42,598 bases of DNA from Vibrio sp. 99-8-1 (lineage in GTDB: Bacteria; Pseudomonadota; Gammaproteobacteria; Enterobacterales; Vibrionaceae), in the NCBI RefSeq assembly GCF_013114595.1, contig NZ_VTXE01000041.1:1-42598 (forward strand), given 5' to 3'. The notes beneath the pieces are model-generated. The model was not told the DNA's origin and searched no databases. It saw nothing but the letters and a program-made list of their open reading frames with translations. A program made the translations under genes and the position numbers. Shown here piece after piece: positions 25,987-34,030 of the stretch. Within the stretch, counting starts at the first letter, position 1. Every line of letters begins with the position of its first letter.

Positions 25987-26753
25987 CCATTAATCAATAT
26001 TGGCGTGTTTTTGCTACCGGTTTTTGTTTCGTCATATTTGGTATTGGTAGCTTACTCCTTAGCTTTGTCATTATTCCATTGCTGTTTCTATTCATTTCAC
26101 AGCCTGATAGTCGACAATATCGGGTTCAGCATATCATTCAGCTAACCTTCAATACGTTCTGCCGTCTAATGAAACTGTCGGGTGCAATAGACTACAAAAT
26201 TGAAGGTGCCGAGCAACTTGCACAAGATAGAAACTGCATCATTGTGGCAAATCACCCTAGCTTTATTGACTATGTGATTATCGCCTCACAATTAAAACAG
26301 TGTGATTGCTTAGTAAAAAGCGCTATCTGGTCTAACCCTTTTTTGAAACATATTGTTAAGGCTGCAGGTTATATACCGAATCAAGCTTCAGATGATCTAT
26401 TGCACAGTTGTCAGCAGCGATTCGATAATGGCAATGTGCTGCTAATATTCCCCGAAGGCACCCGGACCACTCCCGGTGTAGAGTCCACTTTGCAACGAGG
26501 AGCGGCTCAAATTGCAGTTCGTACTGAGACGGATCTACGAGTTATACATATTTCGGTTTCGCCAAGTTTTCTTACAAAAGAAAAAAAGTGGTATCAAGTT
26601 CCGAAGACAAAGCCCTTTTTCCATATTCAAATAAAGGGTAAAATCGATATTCAATCATTTATTGAGCAAACTAATAATCCAACTTTAGCCGCAAGAAAGC
26701 TTAATAAATATTTAGCGAAAGCTATTTTTCCAGACAATAAAAACAAAGAGTGA
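25971..26753 (+). CDS. apeD: PlsC-type acyltransferase of the aryl polyene cluster
   Basis: About 260 residues. An N-terminal membrane helix (about 10-35) is followed by an LPLAT domain with HX4D (NHPSFID, near 94) and FPEGTRTT. It probably transfers an acyl chain onto a lipid acceptor, perhaps joining the polyene to a lipid anchor. I chose ATG 25971, which overlaps the apeC stop by 16 nt. A GTG at 25938 would add 11 residues and neither start has an ideal ribosome binding site, so the exact start is uncertain. Confidence 0.8.
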   Translation: MEALLTINQYWRVFATGFCFVIFGIGSLLLSFVIIPLLFLFISQPDSRQYRVQHIIQLTFNTFCRLMKLSGAIDYKIEGAEQLAQDRNCIIVANHPSFIDYVIIASQLKQCDCLVKSAIWSNPFLKHIVKAAGYIPNQASDDLLHSCQQRFDNGNVLLIFPEGTRTTPGVESTLQRGAAQIAVRTETDLRVIHISVSPSFLTKEKKWYQVPKTKPFFHIQIKGKIDIQSFIEQTNNPTLAARKLNKYLAKAIFPDNKNKE

Positions 26754-26759
26754 CAAGCA

Positions 26760-27020
26760 GTGGAATTACTACACAACGATATAAAGCAGTTAATTATTGA
26801 TGCCTTAAATCTTGAAGATATTACCATTCAAGATATTGACACTGACGCACCTCTTTTTGGTGATGGTTTGGGGTTAGATTCAATTGACGCGTTAGAACTT
26901 GGTCTTGCTATAAAGAAAAAGTTTAACATTGTTATTGATGCTGACGACTCTAATACTCGACAACATTTTGCATCAGTGGCCAACTTAGCCAGCTATATTT
27001 CATCACAAACCAGCCAATAA
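26760..27020 (+). CDS. apeE: Acyl carrier protein (first)
   Basis: 86 residues, acidic and helical. The phosphopantetheine attachment site is GLGLDSIDALEL with Ser41. It carries the growing polyene or the aromatic starter in the cluster. GTG start at 26760, six bases after the acyltransferase stop, with AAAGAG upstream. It differs clearly from the second ACP, which suggests separate jobs. Confidence 0.9.
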   Translation: MELLHNDIKQLIIDALNLEDITIQDIDTDAPLFGDGLGLDSIDALELGLAIKKKFNIVIDADDSNTRQHFASVANLASYISSQTSQ

Positions 27021-27035
27021 CAGCCAGACCTCATT

Positions 27036-27293
27036 ATGACAGACGTAAATAAAGAACAAATTTTTAACCAAATCAAAGATGCTTTGGTCGAGCTATTTGA
27101 GATCGATGAAGCGGATATCACCCTTGATGCCCACCTATATCAAGATTTAGATTTAGACAGTATTGATGCGGTTGACCTTGTGGTTCATCTGCAAAAAGTG
27201 ACTGGCAAAAAGATCAAACCTGAAGAGTTTAAAGCAGTGCGTACAGTGAGTGATATTGTCGAATCTGTAGACGCTCTTCTCAAGGATAATTAA
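27036..27293 (+). CDS. apeF: Acyl carrier protein (second)
   Basis: 85 residues. Phosphopantetheine site DLDLDSIDAVDL with Ser42. Two ACPs side by side are usual in aryl polyene clusters, one thought to serve starter loading and the other elongation; which is which cannot be read here. Its stop overlaps the next start in TAATG. Confidence 0.9.
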   Translation: MTDVNKEQIFNQIKDALVELFEIDEADITLDAHLYQDLDLDSIDAVDLVVHLQKVTGKKIKPEEFKAVRTVSDIVESVDALLKDN

Positions 27294-27853
27294 TGCGACA
27301 ATTGCTGACACTACTGTCTGCAATTGTTCTTATCGGTTACCCATTTGCTATCTACTTTGGGATCGATAAGTTTGGCCTAGAAATTGTCGGTGGATTTTTA
27401 ATTGCAGCATTTGTTATTAGAATTATCACCGGCAGCAAAGCACAACTTAAAGAATTAAAACAGCTAGCATGGGTAAGTGGTAGCGTTGGCATCATGTTGG
27501 CGTTACTTGGCGCTTGGTTTAAACAAAACAGCTGGTTAACCTTTTATCCTGTTGCCGTTAACCTCTGCATGCTTTGTGTTTTTGCTTACAGCTTAAATCA
27601 GCCAAAAACAATTATTGAACGTTTGGCAAGGCTACAAGAACCAGACCTACCTCAAAGTGGCATTGATTACACAAGAAAAGTCACCATCGTTTGGTGTCTA
27701 TTTTTTGTTATTAATGGCTCAATAGCGCTCTATACCTGTTTTCAATCGATGGAGATCTGGACGCTATATAATGGTTTAGTCAGCTACCTATTTGCAGGGT
27801 CACTGTTTGCTATTGAGTGGTTGGTTAGGCAAAAGGTTCGAAAACAGTTTTAG
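27293..27853 (+). CDS. apeG: Integral membrane protein of the aryl polyene cluster
   Basis: 186 residues, very hydrophobic, about 5-6 transmembrane helices (roughly 1-20, 24-42, 56-75, 80-100, 130-150, 155-175). It resembles the uncharacterised membrane protein found at this position in ape clusters (COG4648-like). It starts in the TAATG overlap with the ACP gene. Function is unknown; a role in holding the pathway at the inner membrane is only a guess. Confidence 0.75.
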   Translation: MRQLLTLLSAIVLIGYPFAIYFGIDKFGLEIVGGFLIAAFVIRIITGSKAQLKELKQLAWVSGSVGIMLALLGAWFKQNSWLTFYPVAVNLCMLCVFAYSLNQPKTIIERLARLQEPDLPQSGIDYTRKVTIVWCLFFVINGSIALYTCFQSMEIWTLYNGLVSYLFAGSLFAIEWLVRQKVRKQF

Positions 27854-27944
27854 CCTAGCAGAAACGGTGTTTTCAGATACGCTCGCTATTTACGTTAAGA
27901 ACACAATCGAAAAATAAAGAACAGATAACAAATAGGCTCTATTG

Positions 27945-29330
27945 ATGACAAGTAATCAGCAAGTGGCATTTCACTCACTCAGTACACTGCTCTGTTCACC
28001 TAAACCGCTCTCCTATTTAGTTGCATTTGATGCATCACACTCTTGGTGCTGGCAGTCCCTATTAAGTGATATTGATTACAACAGTAAAAAATTACAGCAA
28101 AGCCAAGCGAAAAAAGTGGCCCTTTGCTGTAGCGATAGCTATCAATTCGCGGTGGGATTTTTTGCCATCGCCTGTGCAGGAAAGAGCATTGTTCTGCCGG
28201 GTAACCATCAGCCTGAAGCCTTAATAGAATTATCACAACAGTTTGATCTTTTATTCTGCGATGGAGAGTCAGACGTTAGCGAGCATGTAAGGTCGATGAA
28301 TATTGACATTGCAACTCCGTCCAATTCAATGTTCAGTTATTCACCGCTAGCGCTGGATGAGATTTCACTGATTCTTTTCACATCAGGCTCCAGCGGAAAA
28401 CCTAAAGCCATTAATAAAACATTGCACCAACTGGATAGCGAAATAGCCATTTTGGAACAGCTGTGGGGAGAGCAACTGCAACACAGTCGCATTGAGAGTA
28501 CCGTCTCTCACCAGCACATATATGGTTTGCTGTTTCGAGTTCTCTGGCCTTTATGTGCGGGTAGAGCGTTTGCCTGTCGTAACCTAGAATACCCAGAGCA
28601 GATCGCCTCTCATGCCAGCTCAAATACCACACTAATTAGCAGTCCAGCGCTACTAAAACGTTTATCTTTAGAAGATACACCGTCGACACTCACCGCTATT
28701 TTTTCTTCCGGTGGACCTCTATCATTTGCAGCAGCACAACATGCGCTACAGCTCTATTCACAATCTCCTATTGAGGTGTTTGGTAGCACGGAAACAGGAG
28801 GAATTGCCTTTCGACAACAGCATACATCAGAACAGCTGTGGCAACTTTTCCCGTCCGTCAAAGCACAGTTAGATGATGAGCAGTGCCTGCAACTCTGTTC
28901 CCCTCATATCAACGGTACAGATTGGTATCAAACATCTGATCGATGCTATTTTCATGATGCCGTACACTTCCGGTTACTTGGTAGAGCAGATCGAATAATC
29001 AAAGTAGAAGAAAAACGCGTATCACTTGTTGAAGTAGAAAATCGATTGGATCACACTAGCTGGGTTAATGAAAGTACCGTTATTCCTCTTGAGGAAAATG
29101 GCCGACTCATATTGGCAGCCGCAATCGTGTTAACCGAAGAAGGTACAGATAAACTCCAGCAACTTGGTAAAGGTAAGTTTTGGATACAGCTTAGAAATGA
29201 ACTTCGTGCCTGGTTAGAGCCTGTCGCGATACCGAGAAAATATCGGGTGTTGAATGATATCCCTGTTAACAGCCAAGGGAAAAAACAGTTTTCACAAATA
29301 GAAGCCCTATTTAAAGATAAGTGTAGTTAG
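27945..29330 (+). CDS. apeH: Adenylate-forming acyl-CoA/ACP ligase
   Basis: About 461 residues of the ANL superfamily. The ATP loop is LFTSGSSGKPKAINK, followed by GSTETGGIAFRQ, the aspartate motif WYQTSDRCYF, the hinge GRADRIIKVEEKRV and a C-terminal lysine near NSQGKKQFSQ. In aryl polyene synthesis the ligase activates the aromatic starter acid (4-hydroxybenzoate-type) for an ACP; substrate here is inferred. I use ATG 27945, not the adjacent TTG. It follows apeG by about 90 nt and ends 2 nt before apeI. Confidence 0.85.
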   Translation: MTSNQQVAFHSLSTLLCSPKPLSYLVAFDASHSWCWQSLLSDIDYNSKKLQQSQAKKVALCCSDSYQFAVGFFAIACAGKSIVLPGNHQPEALIELSQQFDLLFCDGESDVSEHVRSMNIDIATPSNSMFSYSPLALDEISLILFTSGSSGKPKAINKTLHQLDSEIAILEQLWGEQLQHSRIESTVSHQHIYGLLFRVLWPLCAGRAFACRNLEYPEQIASHASSNTTLISSPALLKRLSLEDTPSTLTAIFSSGGPLSFAAAQHALQLYSQSPIEVFGSTETGGIAFRQQHTSEQLWQLFPSVKAQLDDEQCLQLCSPHINGTDWYQTSDRCYFHDAVHFRLLGRADRIIKVEEKRVSLVEVENRLDHTSWVNESTVIPLEENGRLILAAAIVLTEEGTDKLQQLGKGKFWIQLRNELRAWLEPVAIPRKYRVLNDIPVNSQGKKQFSQIEALFKDKCS

Positions 29331-29332
29331 TA

Positions 29333-29704
29333 ATGATGGTAAAAAGAAAACCGACAATTTTAGCGAAACAGATTTCAGTATCGCAGGCCTTATTAGAGCT
29401 CAAAGCAGATGCCGACATTTTAGACTTTACTGGGCACTTTAGTCATTTCCCTCTTTTACCCGGAGTCAGCCAAATAGATTGGGCTATTTATTACGCAAGT
29501 AAGTACTTACAAACGCCAACTAGCTTTAAAGGGTTGGAGGTACTTAAATTTAAAGAGCCAATCCTTCCTGATGGTAAAGTGACATTACAACTTACATGGC
29601 ATAGTGATAAACATAAACTCTCTTTTCAATATTACTCTGAACAGGATGAAGTCGTGACCATTCACTCTTCAGGAAAGATCAAGTTAGGTGAGAGTGATGA
29701 GTGA
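29333..29704 (+). CDS. apeI: Hot-dog-fold dehydratase, FabZ-like
   Basis: 123 residues. A single hot-dog domain with the dehydratase motif GHFSHFPLLPGV, in which H35 is the likely catalytic histidine. The acidic partner position appears as Asp (QIDWA) rather than the usual Glu. It should remove water from 3-hydroxyacyl-ACP during polyene extension, together with the second dehydratase at 38252. It starts 2 nt after apeH and its stop overlaps the next start. Confidence 0.82.
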   Translation: MMVKRKPTILAKQISVSQALLELKADADILDFTGHFSHFPLLPGVSQIDWAIYYASKYLQTPTSFKGLEVLKFKEPILPDGKVTLQLTWHSDKHKLSFQYYSEQDEVVTIHSSGKIKLGESDE

Positions 29705-31415
29705 CTTTAGCCCCTGTTTTTTGATCCCCTGTTATAACCATGGTGATACCGTTGCCAAGGTTACTCAGTCATTGAAAGCGTTTTCTTATCCAATAATTTT
29801 AGTTAATGATGGCAGCGATCAGTACACCTCATCGGCATTAAATGAACTGGCAAAGCAAGATGACATTCATCTGCTTACCCTAAGAAAAAACCAAGGAAAA
29901 GGTGGTGCCGTTATCGCGGGTATTCACCATGCAAATTCCCTTAATTTTACCCACGCTATTCAGATAGATGCTGACGGCCAACACGATGTCAATGCCTTGC
30001 CTGAACTGATTTCCGCTGCAAAGTCATCACCTGATTCTCTTATTTCCGGCCAGCCTATATATGATGAGAGCATTCCTAAGTCCCGCCTTTACGGGCGCTA
30101 CATTACTCATTTTTGGGTTTGGGTCGAGACTTTATCTTTCTCAATTAAAGATACCATGTGCGGCTTTAGGGCTTACCCTGTTTCTCAAACCGTAAAAGTG
30201 TTAGATCAATACCGTATTGGTCTACGCATGGATTTTGACACTGAAATAATGGTTCGCATGTACTGGGAGGGCTGTGAGATTGAATTTGTTGATACTCAAG
30301 TCGTCTATCCTGAAGGAGGCATCTCCCATTTTGATGCCCTGTGGGACAATATTTATATCAGTAAAATGCATACGAAGCTGTTTTTTGGCATGCTACTCCG
30401 AAGCCCAAAATTATTAATGCGCACCATTCGGAGCAATAAAAACTCTTCGTCCGATAGTGCTCATTGGTCTAAACGCAAAGAGCAGGGAACGGTGTTGGGC
30501 ATTAAAACCTTGCTTGCGGTTTATAGCCTGCTAGGTAGGCGAGTATTTAATCTTTTTCTTTACCCTGTAATTGGCTACTACTTTTTAGTTGGCCGCCAAG
30601 CGAAACAAGCCTCGAATCACTATTTGCAGCAACTTGCGCAGCACGCAAGTCAAAACAACATCCAATTGCCCAATAAACTCACCCGTTTTCAGCACCTATT
30701 CTCTTTTGGTCAAACCATGCTGGATAAACTGGCTGCTTGGAGAGGTGATTACTCTTTCGATAACTTATCCATTTACGGACAAGATGATGCTCAATCATTA
30801 ATAGACAACAAACAGGGGGCGCTATTAATTGGCTCTCATTTAGGCAATATTGAGCTATGTCGAGCATTAAGCCGTCACTACACGGATTTAAAAATTAATG
30901 CTTTGGTGTTTACCGAGCATGCGCAGCAGTTCAACTCTGTACTCAACGCCATCAATCCGGACTCGAACTTAAACCTTATCCAAGTAAGTTCTATCGGCCC
31001 AGACACCGCGATATTGTTACAGCAGAAGTTGGAACAGGGCGAGTGGATCGTCATTGTTGGCGACAGAACCTCCACCAGTAAAGAGAGCCGTTCTATCTGG
31101 GCAGAGTTTCTTAGCAAGCCGGCACCATTCCCCCAAGGGCCTTTTATGCTGGCTTCAGTATTAAAAGCCCCGGTGTATCTTCTGTTTGGATTGCGTGATG
31201 AGCAGAGTAAATCGGACCATTTTGAGGTTTACTTTGAGCACTTTTCCGATAGATTGGAGTTTCCGCGACACGAGCGACAAGAAGCATTAACACAGACAGT
31301 ACAAAAATACGCAACAAGACTTGAACACTACACATTAAAAGCACCACTACAGTGGTACAATTTTTTCAACTTTTGGACGTTAAGCCAAACGCAACAAGAT
31401 AATAAAGATGACTAA
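29697..31415 (+). CDS. apeJ: Fusion of GT2 glycosyltransferase and LPLAT acyltransferase
   Basis: About 572 residues in two parts. The N-terminal family 2 glycosyltransferase (about 1-235) shows CFLIPCYNHGDTV, ILVNDGSD, NQGKGGAV and the DxD-like QIDADGQHD. A linker with a hydrophobic segment (about 265-290) leads to a C-terminal lipid A-type acyltransferase domain (about 320-560) with SHLGNIE and GDRTST. It could build or acylate the lipid part that anchors the polyene. I use ATG 29697: AGGTGAG lies 5 bases upstream and the start overlaps the apeI stop by 8 nt. The GTG at 29688 is a weaker choice. Confidence 0.85.
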   Translation: MSDFSPCFLIPCYNHGDTVAKVTQSLKAFSYPIILVNDGSDQYTSSALNELAKQDDIHLLTLRKNQGKGGAVIAGIHHANSLNFTHAIQIDADGQHDVNALPELISAAKSSPDSLISGQPIYDESIPKSRLYGRYITHFWVWVETLSFSIKDTMCGFRAYPVSQTVKVLDQYRIGLRMDFDTEIMVRMYWEGCEIEFVDTQVVYPEGGISHFDALWDNIYISKMHTKLFFGMLLRSPKLLMRTIRSNKNSSSDSAHWSKRKEQGTVLGIKTLLAVYSLLGRRVFNLFLYPVIGYYFLVGRQAKQASNHYLQQLAQHASQNNIQLPNKLTRFQHLFSFGQTMLDKLAAWRGDYSFDNLSIYGQDDAQSLIDNKQGALLIGSHLGNIELCRALSRHYTDLKINALVFTEHAQQFNSVLNAINPDSNLNLIQVSSIGPDTAILLQQKLEQGEWIVIVGDRTSTSKESRSIWAEFLSKPAPFPQGPFMLASVLKAPVYLLFGLRDEQSKSDHFEVYFEHFSDRLEFPRHERQEALTQTVQKYATRLEHYTLKAPLQWYNFFNFWTLSQTQQDNKDD

Positions 31416-32949
31416 TATAACTTTTGGCGCAGAGCGCTTAACCATTGAAAACGTCGTAGCTATCTCACAAGGAGCAACGGCAAGCTTAAACGATACCGTA
31501 GAGTATCGACAAAAAATTGATCGTGGCGTGGCTTTTCTTGAACGTTTATTAAAAGAAGATGGCGTTATTTATGGTGTTACTACAGGATATGGTGACTCCT
31601 GTACTGTTGCGATTCCTCCTGAACTTGTCGACGAACTACCACTGCATTTAACCCGCTTTCATGGCTGTGGTTTGGGAGAGATACTAACCAAAGAGCAATC
31701 TCGCGCTGTACTGGCGACGCGTTTGTGCTCACTCTCTCAAGGGGTTTCTGGTGTTTCTCATGAGCTGTTAGAACAGATTGTTACTCTTATAAACAGAGAC
31801 ATTGCCCCACGCATTCCACAAGAAGGTTCCGTCGGCGCCAGTGGTGATCTGACGCCATTATCTTACCTTGCAGCAGTTCTCATTGGAGAGCGTGACGTTA
31901 TCTATAACGACACCATTTGCTCAACAGAAGAGGTGTTTAAGCAACTTGATATTGCCCCGATCAAACTCAAGCCTAAAGAAGGTTTAGCCTTGATGAATGG
32001 CACATCAGTAATGACAGCTTTAGCTTGTCTTGCTTATAAACGTGCAGAGTATCTTTGCCAGTTATGTACAAAAATCACCGCGATGGTCTCTTTAGGCATT
32101 CAAGGCAACGACTTCCATTTCGACCAAGGCCTTTTTGCTGTGAAACCTCATCCAGGGCAACAGAAGATTGCACAATGGTTACGAGAAGATCTTCGCTCAG
32201 AACGCCCACCAAGTAACAGCGACAGATTACAAGATCGTTACTCTCTTCGCTGTGCTCCTCATGTGATTGGTGTGGTGCAAGACTCACTGCCTTGGTTACG
32301 CCAGCTAATAGAAAATGAACTAAATAGTGCTAATGATAATCCTATTATTGATGGCGATAATGAACGTGTTTTACATGGTGGTCACTTCTATGGTGGACAT
32401 ATCGCAATGGCGATGGATACCCTTAAAACCGGTGTCGCGAACCTTGCCGACTTGCTTGACCGTCAAATGGCCCAATTAATGGACTACAAGTTTAATAATG
32501 GCCTTCCTTTTAATTTGACTGGGGCAACTGGGGAAAGAAAACCCATTAATCATGGTTTTAAAGCGGTTCAAATTGGTATTTCAGCGTGGACAGCTGAGGC
32601 ATTAAAACAGACCATGCCTGCTAGCGTATTTTCTCGCTCTACCGAATGTCACAATCAAGACAAAGTCAGTATGGGCACTATCGCGGCGCGAGATTGTCTA
32701 CGAGTATTGGAACTGACAGAACAGGTCACCGCTGCATCGTTGCTTGCCGCAACTCAAGCGCTAGAGATTAGAAAAGCTCAGCAACAGCTCGATGACGCTC
32801 ATCTAAGTGACAATATCAAAGCGATTCGTGAGCAAGTGTTGTCTGAATTCTCTTTATTGGTAGAGGACCGTCCATTGGAAGGCGACTTGCGTCACTTTGT
32901 TCAACGCATTCAACAGCGCCATTGGTCCCTTTATTCCGACGCCCTATAA
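31408..32949 (+). CDS. MIO-dependent aromatic amino acid ammonia-lyase of the aryl polyene cluster
   Basis: 513 residues. The MIO group would form from Ala-Ser-Gly in VGASGDLTPLS (144-147). YGVTTGYGDS is the tyrosine loop. The selectivity pair is F84-H85 (TRFHGCGLGE), unlike Ser-His in the HutH of this window and unlike His-Leu of typical tyrosine lyase. It probably deaminates Tyr or Phe to make an aromatic acid for the ligase, but a histidase-like or aminomutase activity cannot be excluded. It overlaps apeJ by 8 nt, so it is embedded in the operon. Confidence 0.85.
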   Translation: MTNITFGAERLTIENVVAISQGATASLNDTVEYRQKIDRGVAFLERLLKEDGVIYGVTTGYGDSCTVAIPPELVDELPLHLTRFHGCGLGEILTKEQSRAVLATRLCSLSQGVSGVSHELLEQIVTLINRDIAPRIPQEGSVGASGDLTPLSYLAAVLIGERDVIYNDTICSTEEVFKQLDIAPIKLKPKEGLALMNGTSVMTALACLAYKRAEYLCQLCTKITAMVSLGIQGNDFHFDQGLFAVKPHPGQQKIAQWLREDLRSERPPSNSDRLQDRYSLRCAPHVIGVVQDSLPWLRQLIENELNSANDNPIIDGDNERVLHGGHFYGGHIAMAMDTLKTGVANLADLLDRQMAQLMDYKFNNGLPFNLTGATGERKPINHGFKAVQIGISAWTAEALKQTMPASVFSRSTECHNQDKVSMGTIAARDCLRVLELTEQVTAASLLAATQALEIRKAQQQLDDAHLSDNIKAIREQVLSEFSLLVEDRPLEGDLRHFVQRIQQRHWSLYSDAL

Positions 32950-32972
32950 TTCATTAAAATGAGTAAGCCAAT

Positions 32973-33419
32973 ATGAGTGAAGCAGTATTGTTTCCATTAA
33001 CATCAGAAGTCAGCATTATTACTTCGTTTCAAGATGCTGATCCTATGGGCGTTATCTATCATGGTAACTATTTTCGTTACTTTGAAGAAGCTCGCCGAGT
33101 ACTGTTGGATAAAATAGATTACGGTTACATTGCTATGAATGACTCTGGTTACATGTGGCCAATTATCGATACTCGAGTTAAGTATGTAAAAGCGCTTCCT
33201 TTTAATCATCAAATTACTGTCACCGCAACATTAACCGAGTGGGAAAATCGCCTACGAATAGATTACGTTATCTATGACGGTCAAAGTGGTCAACGTATGT
33301 GTAAAGCCCATACCACTCAAGTTGCCGTTGAAATGGAAAACCAAGAGATGTGCTTTGCCTCACCCAAGCTATTTATTGATAAAATAGCTCATTGGCATAA
33401 ACATGGAGAGTGTTTGTAA
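32973..33419 (+). CDS. apeK: 4HBT-type hot-dog thioesterase
   Basis: 148 residues. A YbgC-like motif FQDADPMGVIYHGNYFRYFEEARR carries the catalytic aspartate D23. It would release or edit acyl thioesters in the pathway. It follows the lyase by 23 nt, and its TAA stop shares a base with the next start. Confidence 0.88.
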   Translation: MSEAVLFPLTSEVSIITSFQDADPMGVIYHGNYFRYFEEARRVLLDKIDYGYIAMNDSGYMWPIIDTRVKYVKALPFNHQITVTATLTEWENRLRIDYVIYDGQSGQRMCKAHTTQVAVEMENQEMCFASPKLFIDKIAHWHKHGECL

Positions 33420-34030
33420 TGCATCGCGTATGGCTGTTTATTGTCTTGTTTATTTTGTCACCTTTGGCCTTAGCTAAAGTGACCGACCTCGCCTCTTTGC
33501 AACAACAATTAGCATCACAGAGTTTAGTTAGAGGTGACTTTTCGCAGCAGCGCCATATTGCTATGTTTGAGCAGCCATTAGCTTCTTCAGGCCAGTTTCT
33601 ACTGGCAAAAGAGCATGGGCTGTTATGGCATCAAACCTCACCGTTTCCGGTTAGCTTGGTTTTAACTGAAGATAAATTACGTCAAACGTTTGCTAACCAA
33701 CCGGCGCAAATCGTGACCAAGCAACAGAACCCGATGGCATTTTATTTTAGCCACATTTTCCTTTCGGTTTTTCATGGTGATACAGAGCAGCTAAAACAGC
33801 AATTTGAACTGGATTTTTCTTTGCAAGGTGAGCAGTGGCAATTGACACTGGTGCCTTTGTCTGCACCTTTAAACTCAGTATTTAAGCAGATCATATTGTC
33901 GGGGCAGCAAGATATTAACCGCTTAGTTTTAGAAGAACTTCGAGGTGATAAAACGGAGATTATCTTTAGTAACCAACGTCATCAGCCTGAGACATTAACG
34001 AATGAAGAGCAACAACAGTTTGCTTTCTAA
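33419..34030 (+). CDS. apeL: LolA-like periplasmic carrier protein
   Basis: About 203 residues. Signal peptide MHRVWLFIVLFILSPLALA then a LolA-like beta-sandwich (FSQQRHIAMFEQPLASSGQFLLAKEHGLLWHQTSPFPVSLVLTEDKL). It probably carries the lipid-linked polyene across the periplasm. ATG 33419 follows GGAGAG by 8 bases and overlaps the thioesterase stop by one base. The end overlaps the exporter gene by 29 nt. Confidence 0.85.
   Translation: MHRVWLFIVLFILSPLALAKVTDLASLQQQLASQSLVRGDFSQQRHIAMFEQPLASSGQFLLAKEHGLLWHQTSPFPVSLVLTEDKLRQTFANQPAQIVTKQQNPMAFYFSHIFLSVFHGDTEQLKQQFELDFSLQGEQWQLTLVPLSAPLNSVFKQIILSGQQDINRLVLEELRGDKTEIIFSNQRHQPETLTNEEQQQFAF

Noticed and set aside
32075..32287. Reverse frames inside the ape ammonia-lyase
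   Set aside because: Shadows of the conserved lyase coding sequence; no independent start signals.
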